A DNA stretch of 64,000 nucleotides, taken from the NCBI GenBank assembly GCA_021604645.1, contig BQJJ01000003.1, positions 302,551 to 366,550 of the forward strand, written 5' to 3'. A program made the translations under genes and the position numbers. Shown piece after piece: positions 56,415 through 64,000 of this stretch (within the stretch, counting starts at the first letter, position 1; every line of letters begins with the position of its first letter). The DNA is from Methyloligella sp. Its GTDB lineage: Bacteria > Pseudomonadota > Alphaproteobacteria > Rhizobiales > HXMU1428-3. The notes under the pieces were generated by a model. The model saw only the letters and a list, made by a program, of their open reading frames with translations. It ran no database searches and was not told the DNA's origin.

Positions 56415-57485
56415 ATGTCTTCAACTTCACTAAGACCTTGCGGTGATTTTCGCACCACTTATAAGGCAGACCAATCTTTATTTCCGACCAAGTGGATCTT
56501 TCGTTGGAGTGTTATTGGCTTGTTGGTTTTATTATGCTCACCGTTACTGGTTGACGAGTATATTATTAGCCTACTCATTCTTGTTGGTATTTATGGCATT
56601 GCCGCTTTAGGGCTCAATGTTTTGGTCGGGATGACCGGTCAGATTAGTCTTGGCCACTCAGCATTTTTTGGCTTTGGCGCTTTTTCTTCTGCCTGGCTTA
56701 ACACAACGACTGAGATCCCTGTGTTAATTACCATTCCTCTTGCGGGTCTTATGACCACTGCCGTTGGTTTGATTTTCGGCATACCAGCGGCTCGTATTAA
56801 AGGGCTTTACTTAGCGATTGCCACTTTAGCTTCTCAATTTATCTTGGAAGACTTTTTTGCCAGGGCTAATTGGTTTACTGGCGGATCTTCTGGGTCAGTT
56901 GCTGAGACAGCTATGTTCTTTGGCATCCCTCTTGATACTGATATTCGCTTTTTCTATCTGGTATTGTTCTGGACAGTTGTTAGCTGTATTGCCGTTGCTA
57001 ACCTTAAACGTTCTCGTGATGGGCGTGCTTTGGTTGCGGTGAGAGATCATTATCTTTCTGCTGAAATTATGGGTATTAACCTCACAAAATACCGCATTCT
57101 TGCATTTGGTATTTCCAGCTTTTTTGCTGGCCTTGGTGGTGCTTTGTTTGGTCACTATCTTGGTTATGTATCAGCTGAAGGTTTTACCATCATTCTTTCT
57201 ATTCAATTTCTTGCCATGATTATTATTGGCGGCCTTGGCTCTGTACCTGGCGCGATAATGGGAGCGGTCTTTATTGTTCTGTTACCAGAAGTTATGGAAG
57301 CACTTGTTTCACTCGTTATTAGTTCTGCTCCGATTTTCTCGGGGCTGGAATCTGGCAAAGCCTATATCAAAGAAATGTCAATTGGCGCTGCCATTATTCT
57401 TTTCCTAATTTTTGAACCGGATGGTTTGGCTCATCGTTGTGGTCAGATCCGCAAATCGATCAAGCTTTATCCGTTCTCATATTAG
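56415..57485 (+). CDS. livM: Branched-chain-type ABC permease LivM
   Basis: 356-residue permease with about 9-10 membrane segments. Typical LivM sequences are LNVLVGMTGQISLGHSAFFGFGAF and the EAA-like LAMIIIGGLGSVPGAIMGA. It lies 12 bp after livH with AAGGGAG before its ATG. An N-terminal cytoplasmic stretch of about 25 residues precedes the first segment. A terminator-like hairpin follows. Confidence 0.93.
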   Translation: MSSTSLRPCGDFRTTYKADQSLFPTKWIFRWSVIGLLVLLCSPLLVDEYIISLLILVGIYGIAALGLNVLVGMTGQISLGHSAFFGFGAFSSAWLNTTTEIPVLITIPLAGLMTTAVGLIFGIPAARIKGLYLAIATLASQFILEDFFARANWFTGGSSGSVAETAMFFGIPLDTDIRFFYLVLFWTVVSCIAVANLKRSRDGRALVAVRDHYLSAEIMGINLTKYRILAFGISSFFAGLGGALFGHYLGYVSAEGFTIILSIQFLAMIIIGGLGSVPGAIMGAVFIVLLPEVMEALVSLVISSAPIFSGLESGKAYIKEMSIGAAIILFLIFEPDGLAHRCGQIRKSIKLYPFSY

Positions 57486-57492
57486 GTTCTTT

Positions 57493-57523
57493 AGACGGGT
57501 CAATTACTTATGGCCCGTCTTTT
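57493..57523 (+). terminator. Terminator-like hairpin between livM and livK
   Basis: A 9-bp stem (AGACGGGTC / GGCCCGTCT, one G-U pair) with a 10-nt loop and TTTT. livK probably has its own promoter or depends on readthrough. Confidence 0.7.
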
Positions 57524-57576
57524 AAAAAAGTTGAGGGAGATCTCAACATTCATGTTGTCCACTGGGAGGAAAAAAT

Positions 57577-58809
57577 ATGAAATCCATTGTTAAATTAGCG
57601 GCAGGTGTTGCAGTTGCTTCACTTGGCGTGACCACAGCTAAAGCTGACAGTATTTTTGTCGGCAATTTAGTTGACTATACTGGCCCAACAGCTTTTGTTG
57701 GCAAGCACTATGGTCCTGGCATTAAAGATGCTCTTGACTATATTAATGCTAATGGTGGCATTAGTGGCACCAAGATTGAATATGAGCAAGTTGACTATGC
57801 TTATAAAGTGCCTGCTGCGATTGCGACTTACAAACGCTGGAAATCACGCAAGAAAATGGTTGCTTTACAAGGCTGGGGAACTGGTGACACTGAAGCTCTG
57901 ATCACGTTTGTTGCTAAAGATAAAGTGCCTGTTTGGTCTGCGTCTTACTCTGGTCACCTAACAGATCCAACTGGTAAAAACCCAAAAACAAAAAAACCAG
58001 CTCCTTATAACTTCTTTTATGGCCCTAGCTATACTGATGGTTGCCGTGCTCTTGTTCAATGGGCAGCATCTGACGCAAAAGCTAAGGGAATTAAAGACCC
58101 TAAATTTGTGCATACTGGTGATAACCACCCTTATCCGAATGCACCTAAAGAAGGTTGTGCACTCTATGCAAAAGAACTTGGATTTAAAGTGCTATCACCA
58201 ATTGTTGTGCCACTGAAACCAGGTGACTTTAAAGCTCAATGTTTGACCATTAAAGAATCTGGCGCTCAATATGCCTGGATTGGTAACCTTGGCGGTTCTG
58301 TGATTTCACTTCTAAAATCATGCAACACTGTTGGTACTGATGTGACTTACATTGCTAATGTTTGGGCTGGTGATCACCTTACAATTAAGGCATCAGGTGC
58401 TAAAGATTTTCGCTTCCCTTCAGCTTCACCTTTCTGGGATTCAAAAGCCAAAGGTATGGGGCTTATTCGTAAAATCCATGCAGCTGGTAGCTATGATAAA
58501 TCAATCACACCTACACACCACTATGTCCGTGCGATCTGCTCTGTATATTACATGAAAGAAGCCATGGAATGGGCAAAAGCTAATGGTGGCCTAACTGGTG
58601 AAAACATCAAAAAAGGCATGTATGTGAAGAAAGACTGGGTACCTGTTGGTCTCGAAGAAGTTTGCCTTCCTTCAACATGGTCAGCAACTGACCACCGCGG
58701 AACAACTGTTGTATCTATCAACAAAGGTTCTCTTATTGATGGCAAAGCCAAGATTGAACTTGAAACTAACGTTACTCTTCCACGTCGTGATGACTGGATT
58801 GGTTTCTAA
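57577..58809 (+). CDS. livK: Branched-chain-type periplasmic substrate-binding protein (LivK)
   Basis: 410-residue type I periplasmic binding protein. A signal peptide spans 1-23 (ends TTAKA). The mature part has FVGNLVDYTGPTAFVGKHYGPGIKDALDYINANGG and ALQGWGTGDTEAL. It is larger than amino-acid LivK proteins and resembles those linked to aromatic or other carboxylate uptake clusters. GGGAGG is well placed before the ATG. Terminator-like hairpins on both sides suggest high, separate expression. Confidence 0.9.
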   Translation: MKSIVKLAAGVAVASLGVTTAKADSIFVGNLVDYTGPTAFVGKHYGPGIKDALDYINANGGISGTKIEYEQVDYAYKVPAAIATYKRWKSRKKMVALQGWGTGDTEALITFVAKDKVPVWSASYSGHLTDPTGKNPKTKKPAPYNFFYGPSYTDGCRALVQWAASDAKAKGIKDPKFVHTGDNHPYPNAPKEGCALYAKELGFKVLSPIVVPLKPGDFKAQCLTIKESGAQYAWIGNLGGSVISLLKSCNTVGTDVTYIANVWAGDHLTIKASGAKDFRFPSASPFWDSKAKGMGLIRKIHAAGSYDKSITPTHHYVRAICSVYYMKEAMEWAKANGGLTGENIKKGMYVKKDWVPVGLEEVCLPSTWSATDHRGTTVVSINKGSLIDGKAKIELETNVTLPRRDDWIGF

Positions 58810-58822
58810 AGACTGATGTGTT

Positions 58823-58856
58823 GTTGGCCTGCCATTTAACTCATGAGCAGGCCAAC
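58823..58856 (+). terminator. Hairpin between livK and livF
   Basis: A perfect 10-bp stem (GTTGGCCTGC and complement) with a 14-nt loop, followed by a T-rich tail (CTTCTTGTTTTATTT). A partial terminator or mRNA-stabilising structure. Confidence 0.6.
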
Positions 58857-58894
58857 ACTTCTTGTTTTATTTAATTTTTTAAAAGGCAATTTTC

Positions 58895-59737
58895 ATGCTT
58901 AAGCTTGATGAAGATAGTGACCGTGCTGCTGGTCCTGACAAGGCCTCTGATACCGTTCTCTCAGTAGATAATATTGAGGTTGTTTATAATGATTATGTTT
59001 TAGTGCTTCGCGGTCTTAGCCTGCAGGTTGCTAAAGGATCTATCACTGCGCTGCTTGGTGCAAATGGTGCTGGTAAATCAACAACCCTTAAGGCTATTTC
59101 CGGACTCTTAAAAAGTGAAGATGGAGAGGTGACGCGCGGCTCTATTTCATTTGAAGATAAAAAACTACAACATATGGACCCGGAAAACATTGTTCGTTCT
59201 GGCGTGTTTCAAGTTATGGAGGGACGTAGAATTGTTCAGGACATGACAGTCCTGGAGAATTTGAAACTAGGGGCATTTACTCGCAAAGACAGATCTAACG
59301 TCGCAGATGATATTGAGTTGGTTTATTCTTATTTTCCTCGTTTGAAAGAACGTCATGGTTTGGCTGGTTACCTTTCTGGCGGCGAACAACAAATGCTTGC
59401 GATTGGACGCGCCATGATGGCGAGACCAAAGCTTATTCTTATGGATGAACCTTCTATGGGGTTGTCGCCTCTCCTCGTGAAAGAAGTCTTCACAATTATT
59501 AAACGACTAAATAAAGAACTTGGTGTTTCCATTCTTTTGGTTGAGCAGAATGCCGCGATGGCGCTGCAAGTGGCTCAACATGGTTACATTATGGAAAATG
59601 GAAAAATCGTTCTGGATGGTACGGCAGATGAGTTACGGGAGAATGAAGATATTAAAGAATTTTATCTCGGCGGTGGTGGGGAGCGCAAAAGCTTCAAAAA
59701 CTTACGATCTTTCAAACGACGCAAGCGCTGGTTATAA
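58895..59737 (+). CDS. livF: Branched-chain-type ABC transporter ATP-binding protein (LivF)
   Basis: 280-residue ATPase. Walker A is GANGAGKST, the signature is LSGGEQQMLAIGRA, Walker B is LILMDEPSMGLSP, and the H-loop region is LVEQNAAMAL. It carries about 20 extra N-terminal residues and a basic C-terminal tail (FKNLRSFKRRKRWL) not seen in typical LivF. It precedes the PaaK-like gene by 13 bp. Confidence 0.92.
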   Translation: MLKLDEDSDRAAGPDKASDTVLSVDNIEVVYNDYVLVLRGLSLQVAKGSITALLGANGAGKSTTLKAISGLLKSEDGEVTRGSISFEDKKLQHMDPENIVRSGVFQVMEGRRIVQDMTVLENLKLGAFTRKDRSNVADDIELVYSYFPRLKERHGLAGYLSGGEQQMLAIGRAMMARPKLILMDEPSMGLSPLLVKEVFTIIKRLNKELGVSILLVEQNAAMALQVAQHGYIMENGKIVLDGTADELRENEDIKEFYLGGGGERKSFKNLRSFKRRKRWL

Positions 59738-59750
59738 TAAAGGAGACACT

Positions 59751-61013
59751 ATGTCATTGGCATCAAATATAAAAACTGATGTTCCTTTGTTAGAGCGCCG
59801 CTCTCATGAAGAACGGTCAGCTTCGCAAGATCAACAATTGCATCACTTACTAACTTCTACCATTCAGTATATTCCTTATTACCAAAAAGCATTTGCAAAT
59901 ATTGATCTCTCACATATTCATGATCGAAAAAGTTTGGAATTACTTCCGATCATTCGCAAGGATTCTCTCATTGAATTGCAAGCAAATGCACCTCCCTTTG
60001 GAGGACATTTACCTGACGGCTTAAAGGAAGCTGACTATCTGTTTGCTTCTCCGGGCCCTATTTATGAACCGGGGTTTATGAATGCAGAATATTGGTCTGT
60101 TGTTTCGGCTCTTCAGGCTGCGAACTTTACCGAAGATGATGTGATCTTTAATACATTTTCTTATCATTTAACACCTGGTGCCTGGATTTTTGATAGTGGC
60201 GCGCGCGCAATTGGTTGCCCTGTCATACCGGTTGGCAGTGCCCCGCGAGATTTACAAATTCAAGCGCTTGATCATTATCGGCCTACTGCTTATTGCGGCA
60301 CACCTGATTATTTAAAACAATTGATTAGTTTCGTTGAAACGGATGGTACAAAACCACTTTCAATTAAAAAGGCAATGGTTTCTGGTGGCGCTCTCACACC
60401 ATCTCTTCGTGAATTTTTCGATGAGAAAAATGTTGAAGTTCTTCAATGTTATGCCACAGCCGAAGTTGGGGTAATTGCCTATGAAAGTCCAGCGCGAGAT
60501 GGTCTGATTGTTAATGAAGATGTGATTTTAGAAATCATTGATCCTGACACAGGTAAGTCTCAACCGCCTGGACTTGTTGGTGAAGTTGTTGTGACCAAAC
60601 TTCGTGGAAGTTATCCGCTTATCCGTTTTGGTACGGGAGATCTATCTTGTTTGGTGGAAGGGAACAGCCCTTGCGGTCGCACCTCTCCTCGAATTCAAGG
60701 CTGGCTTGGCCGCGCGGACATGACGACAAAAATTAAAGGTATGTTTGTTCGCCCGACACAAATAAACAGTCTTGTTTCACAACTGCCTGTTTTAGAGCGC
60801 GCTCGTCTCATTGTTGATCGTGATAATGACAAAGATAAATCCATTTTGCATTGCGAATTGTCTCCGGCCGAAATTCAAGACCGTGATGAAGATGAAATAG
60901 AAAATTTAATTGGTCAAAAATTTAGGGACCTTTGTCACATTCGAGCATCTATTTCCGTCGTTCCCTTAGGCACTCTTCCCGACGACGGAAAAATCATTGT
61001 TGATTTAAGATAA
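59751..61013 (+). CDS. PaaK-like (phenylacetate-CoA ligase family) protein
   Basis: 420-residue adenylate-forming-enzyme homologue of the PaaK family. Family features are YIPYYQKAFANIDLSHIHD, FNTFSYHLTPGAW, YCGTPDYLKQL, MVSGGALTPSLREFF, CYATAEVGVIAYES, LIRFGTGDLS, a GRAD hinge, and the C-terminal Lys of LPDDGK. The usual Ser/Thr/Gly-rich P-loop (SSGTTG) is replaced by ASPGPIYEP, so ATP binding may differ. ATG 59751 has AAAGGAG upstream; a much longer in-frame ORF beginning inside livF is rejected. It closes the import cluster and is followed by a terminator. Confidence 0.82.
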   Translation: MSLASNIKTDVPLLERRSHEERSASQDQQLHHLLTSTIQYIPYYQKAFANIDLSHIHDRKSLELLPIIRKDSLIELQANAPPFGGHLPDGLKEADYLFASPGPIYEPGFMNAEYWSVVSALQAANFTEDDVIFNTFSYHLTPGAWIFDSGARAIGCPVIPVGSAPRDLQIQALDHYRPTAYCGTPDYLKQLISFVETDGTKPLSIKKAMVSGGALTPSLREFFDEKNVEVLQCYATAEVGVIAYESPARDGLIVNEDVILEIIDPDTGKSQPPGLVGEVVVTKLRGSYPLIRFGTGDLSCLVEGNSPCGRTSPRIQGWLGRADMTTKIKGMFVRPTQINSLVSQLPVLERARLIVDRDNDKDKSILHCELSPAEIQDRDEDEIENLIGQKFRDLCHIRASISVVPLGTLPDDGKIIVDLR

Positions 61014-61028
61014 TCAATCAACAATTTT

Positions 61029-61069
61029 ACCAGATGGCTTCTCCCCCTAGAGCGAGCCATCTGGTTTTT
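61029..61069 (+). terminator. Terminator of the liv/ligase cluster
   Basis: An 11-bp perfect stem (ACCAGATGGCT and complement, 61029-61039 and 61055-61065) followed by TTTTT and another T-rich run. It separates the cluster from the convergent liu genes. Confidence 0.85.
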
Positions 61070-61073
61070 CTTT

Positions 61074-61865
61074 TTATTCATTTAACCAAGGTGCTGGTTG
61101 TTTATTGAAAAAAGCGTCGATGCCTGCCATAGCTTCTTTGCTTTCCCATCTATCAGCTAGTTGGTTGGCTGTATATTCTGCCATTTCACTCGGTGCACTT
61201 CCCCCTAATTGCTGACAAAGAGTTTTAGCGCTTGCTATGGCACCTGGTGCACATTTTAAAATGGCCTGGATTTCCTCTTCAACAGCCTTTTCTAAATCGG
61301 CCTCATCAACGGCTGTTGTGACAAGACCTGACCTCATGGCGAAATCAGCCGTAAATGCTTTACCTGAATAAAAAACTTGTCTTGCGAAATTTTCGCCCAT
61401 ACGCGCGACAACAAAAGGACCTATGGTTGCAGGGATGAGACCTAGCTTGGTTTCTGTTAATGCGAATTTAGATTTGTTGTTGGCGATTACGACATCTGCA
61501 ACAGCCATCATGCCGACACCACCGCCATAAGCAGAGCCTTGCACTTTCGCGATTAAAAATTTAGGAAGTGAATTTAAAGCACCTAGCATAGTGGCAAGGG
61601 CACGGCTTTCTTGCATTTTTCCATCTCTGTCTTTCTCCATTTGAGACTGCATCCACTTCAGATCCCCGCCGGCGCAAAATGATTTACCATTAGCTGCCAA
61701 GACAACAGCTCTGACTGATGTATCAATCCCCAACTGCTCTGCAGCTATGGTCAGCTCTTTAATCATTAAGCTATTCAGAGCATTATGTTTTTCAACGCGG
61801 TTCAATGTGATGGTTGAGATGCCGCGTTTGTCCTGCTCTAGTTGAATGGTTTCAAAATTTGTCAT
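61074..61865 (-). CDS. liuC: Enoyl-CoA hydratase family, probable 3-methylglutaconyl-CoA hydratase
   Basis: 263-residue crotonase-fold protein. The oxyanion-hole loops are SFCAGGDLKWM and GSAYGGGVGMMAVAD; the catalytic Glu region LTETKLGLIPATIGPFV is characteristic of AUH/LiuC-type methylglutaconyl-CoA hydratases. It acts in leucine degradation, one step before HMG-CoA lyase, whose gene is 18 bp upstream. The start uses the first ATG. Confidence 0.88.
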   Translation of the reverse strand: MTNFETIQLEQDKRGISTITLNRVEKHNALNSLMIKELTIAAEQLGIDTSVRAVVLAANGKSFCAGGDLKWMQSQMEKDRDGKMQESRALATMLGALNSLPKFLIAKVQGSAYGGGVGMMAVADVVIANNKSKFALTETKLGLIPATIGPFVVARMGENFARQVFYSGKAFTADFAMRSGLVTTAVDEADLEKAVEEEIQAILKCAPGAIASAKTLCQQLGGSAPSEMAEYTANQLADRWESKEAMAGIDAFFNKQPAPWLNE

Positions 61866-61883
61866 ATCAGGCGTTCAACTTCC

Positions 61884-62768
61884 TTAGTTATTATTGGCTA
61901 TGTTTTGTGCCAAATAATCTTCGGCTTTTTGCAGTTTTTTCATATCCAAACCGGTGCTATAACCTTCTGCATGTAACATTTCAGCAAGAGGTTTGGTGGA
62001 CAAGTTCCCTTTCGCTCCAGGTGCATAAGGACAACCACCTAAGCCACCAACTGCACTGTCATAGGTTGTTACGCCATATTCCAGACTGGCCTGCACATTG
62101 TCTAAAGCCCTGCCGTTAGTGTCATGATAGTGGCCAGCAAGTTGGCTGTCTGGCACAGTTTTTAAAACAGCTTCCAGCATTTTTGATATCAATTCAGGAG
62201 TGCCTTTCCCGATCGTGTCGCCGAGTGAGACTTCATAGCAGCCCATTTCCAGAAGTTGTTCAGCGACTAGCTTCACCGCGTCTGGCGAAATGTCCCCTTC
62301 ATAGGGACAACCTGCTACGCATGACACATAAGCTCGAACAGGCACGTTAGCTGCAAGCCCGGCTTTGACGACAGGGAGGAAGCGGTCCAAACTTTCTTTG
62401 ATAGAGCAATTGATATTTTTTTGGCTAAATGTTTCTGAAGCTGATCCAAAAATAGCGACTTCTTCCACGTTGGCTTCAATGGCTTTCTCAAAGCCTTTCA
62501 TATTGGGCGTTAATGCTGCGTATGTTACATTGGCATTACGGTTGATGGCTGAGAGCACTTCAGTTGCATCCGCCATTTGCGGGACCCATTTGGGGGAGAC
62601 AAAACTTGTCACCTCAATTTTTTCAAAACCGACATCTGATAACAGATTGACAAGTTCAACCTTTTGTTTAGTCGCGATCAACTCTTTTTCATTTTGCAAA
62701 CCGTCTCTTGGGCCGACTTCATATATTCTTATCTTTGTTGAACCATTACTCATTTTCTGCTCGCTCAT
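61884..62768 (-). CDS. mvaB: Hydroxymethylglutaryl-CoA lyase
   Basis: 294-residue TIM-barrel lyase that splits HMG-CoA into acetyl-CoA and acetoacetate. The N-terminal catalytic motif is YEVGPRDGLQNE, the metal ligands are in GHYHDTNG, and the signature loop carries the catalytic cysteine in GLGGCPYAPGAKGN. Its start overlaps the end of the upstream ligase gene by 23 nt (or 8 nt if the second ATG at 62753 is used). With the hydratase downstream it forms the last steps of leucine breakdown. Confidence 0.94.
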   Translation of the reverse strand: MSEQKMSNGSTKIRIYEVGPRDGLQNEKELIATKQKVELVNLLSDVGFEKIEVTSFVSPKWVPQMADATEVLSAINRNANVTYAALTPNMKGFEKAIEANVEEVAIFGSASETFSQKNINCSIKESLDRFLPVVKAGLAANVPVRAYVSCVAGCPYEGDISPDAVKLVAEQLLEMGCYEVSLGDTIGKGTPELISKMLEAVLKTVPDSQLAGHYHDTNGRALDNVQASLEYGVTTYDSAVGGLGGCPYAPGAKGNLSTKPLAEMLHAEGYSTGLDMKKLQKAEDYLAQNIANNN

Positions 62769-64000
62769 ATTCTTCTCTTGCTTGCTCTCTTAAAGTCCGC
62801 CTGATTATTTTCCCTGTATTCGTCAAAGGTAACTGGCTTAGAAACTCAATTTCTCTTGGGTATTCATATGAGGCGAGATGATCTTTAACGAAGGCTTGTA
62901 TTTCTTCCACGAGCTGTTCTGAGGCTTTTTCTTTTTCGTGCAATACAATGTAAGCTTTGACAATTTCTGTGCGTAGTTTATCTGGCTTGCCAACTACAGC
63001 GACCATATAAACAGAAGGGTGTTTGATGATTGTTTCTTCAATTTCTCCTGGCCCAATACGATAGCCAGCTGATGTGATGACATCATCATCGCGGCCGACA
63101 AATCTAATCCAGCCGTCCTCTTCATATTGTCCGACATCACCGGTGAGAAGATAGTTATGAAGAAATTTATTTTGCGTTGCGTCTTCATTATTCCAATAAT
63201 GAAGAAACATTACCGGATCTTTTCTTTTCACGGCAATTAAACCTTGCTCGCGCAATGAGCAATCACTGCCGTCTTGGCGAAGAACTTTCACAACATGACC
63301 TGGTACAGGGCGGCCCATAATTCCTGGTCTAGCTTCCATCATAGAGGCGCATGATGAGATGATTAGATTACATTCAGTTTGGCCGTAGAATTCATTGATA
63401 TTCACGCCGAGTGTTTCTTTACCCCAGCCTAACAAATCTGTTCCCAACGTTTCGCCGCCACTTGCAATGGTGCGTAATTTTAGCGGATAGACATTAGCGT
63501 CATAGTTCGTATTTCGTAACATTTTCAGTGCGGTAGATGGCATGAAGACATTTGTCACATTGCATTTTGACATCAACTCAAACGCGGCTTCACCGGTGAA
63601 TTTTTTAAATCTACCAGCGACAACTGGTACACCGTGATGCAAGGCAGGAAGGAGTACATCTAATAAGCCACCAATCCAGGCCCAATCAGCTGGGGTCCAG
63701 ATGACATCTTCTGATTTCGGAAAGAAATCATGGCTCATTTCCATACCAGGCAAGTGGCCTAATAAAACACGGTGTGCATGCAGCGCACCTTTGGATGGCC
63801 CTGTTGTTCCAGAGGTGTAAATGATCAAAGCTGGGTCATCAGCTTTGGTTTTAAGGGAAGTGAACTCTTCACTCGCCCCTTCAAGGAGAGAATTAAAATC
63901 AAGAGTATGAAAATTAAGGGCTTGTTTTTCTTCCTCAGTTAGCTCTTCATTGATAAGAACCGTTAACTGCTCATAAGCTTTAGAGCTCATCTGATTTAAT
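62746..64000 (-). CDS. AMP-dependent acyl-CoA synthetase (acetyl/acetoacetyl-CoA synthetase-like), partial
   Basis: The reading frame stays open to the window end, so the 5' part is missing; judging from the position of the P-loop, roughly 120 residues are not shown. Visible are the P-loop YTSGTTGPSKGALHAH, WTPADWAWIGG (acetyl-CoA-synthetase-like WxTPADxxW), FYGQTECNL, LTGDVGQYEEDGWIRFVGRDDDVI, the A8 hinge GYRIGPGEIE, and the C-terminal catalytic Lys in LPLTNTGKIIRR. An in-frame ATG at 63990 is internal, not the start. As the gene upstream of mvaB and liuC, it may activate isovalerate, acetoacetate or another short acid. Confidence 0.88.
   Translation of the reverse strand, partial: LNQMSSKAYEQLTVLINEELTEEEKQALNFHTLDFNSLLEGASEEFTSLKTKADDPALIIYTSGTTGPSKGALHAHRVLLGHLPGMEMSHDFFPKSEDVIWTPADWAWIGGLLDVLLPALHHGVPVVAGRFKKFTGEAAFELMSKCNVTNVFMPSTALKMLRNTNYDANVYPLKLRTIASGGETLGTDLLGWGKETLGVNINEFYGQTECNLIISSCASMMEARPGIMGRPVPGHVVKVLRQDGSDCSLREQGLIAVKRKDPVMFLHYWNNEDATQNKFLHNYLLTGDVGQYEEDGWIRFVGRDDDVITSAGYRIGPGEIEETIIKHPSVYMVAVVGKPDKLRTEIVKAYIVLHEKEKASEQLVEEIQAFVKDHLASYEYPREIEFLSQLPLTNTGKIIRRTLREQAREEYERAENE

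Noticed and set aside
59520-59750. 77-residue N-terminal extension of the PaaK-like protein overlapping livF
   Set aside because: It is out-of-frame reading of livF, and AAAGGAG precedes the ATG at 59751.

Overview
The window reads as chromosomal DNA of an AT-rich alphaproteobacterium, most likely in the Hyphomicrobiales (Rhizobiales). Evidence: the chvI-chvG-hprK-EIIA(Man)-ptsH-ahcY block with pckA divergent from chvI, the mdh-sucCD-sucAB-lpd block, hisS-hisZ-short hisG, and rhizobial-type intergenic palindromes (AAAACCGG...CCACTTTT core). The order and families match, but base composition is lower in GC than in most of the order. The genus cannot be named from the sequence. No phage, transposase, CRISPR or plasmid genes were seen.

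Layout. 0.4-6.3 kb (minus): SAH hydrolase, regulatory PTS (HPr, EIIA-Man type, short HprK) and the ChvG/ChvI acid/envelope two-component system. 7-8.6 kb (plus): PEP carboxykinase. 8.7-10.4 kb: two exported proteins (TraB/GumN, DUF2059). 10.5-20.3 kb (minus): a TCA-cycle block (mdh, sucC, sucD, sucA, sucB, a small membrane protein, lpdA) with hairpins between several cistrons. 20.6-28.7 kb: ZapE-type ATPase, GNAT, ArsC-like protein, a pentapeptide-repeat membrane protein, DUF454, an SDR, DUF2939, a metaxin-like GST, and a dense cluster of intergenic repeats. 28.7-33 kb (minus): hisS-hisZ-hisG and a lone LutA-like protein. 33-40.7 kb: DUF3422, cytochrome c, glycolate oxidase glcDEF, a CheZ-like protein. 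41.7 kb: tRNA-Ser(GGA). 42.8-44.7 kb: exported RidA-like + NTF2-like pair divergent from a LysR regulator, with a T-N11-A box. 45-48.3 kb: a nitrate/nitrite-type MFS transporter behind a sigma-54 promoter, then a PP2C-kinase fusion. 48.3-52.5 kb (minus): hybrid kinase, response regulator, AraC regulator and thioesterase. 52.8-61 kb (plus): a branched-chain-type ABC importer (LivG/H/M/K/F) interleaved with two adenylate-forming ligase homologues. 61-64 kb (minus): part of a leucine/isovalerate catabolic operon (AMP-ligase, HMG-CoA lyase, methylglutaconyl-CoA hydratase), cut by the window end.

The most unusual content is intergenic. A short hairpin module (called A here), with covarying arms and an asymmetric TTCA bulge, occurs about 13 times, always in the same orientation. 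Twice it sits inside the larger rhizobial-type palindrome (B), whose empty form is also present, and once it sits in the loop of another copy of itself. Around arsC it joins other modules in a mosaic of about 220 bp. The clearest candidate for undescribed protein biology is the two-ligase ABC import cluster with its divergent regulators; its substrate cannot be read from the sequence.
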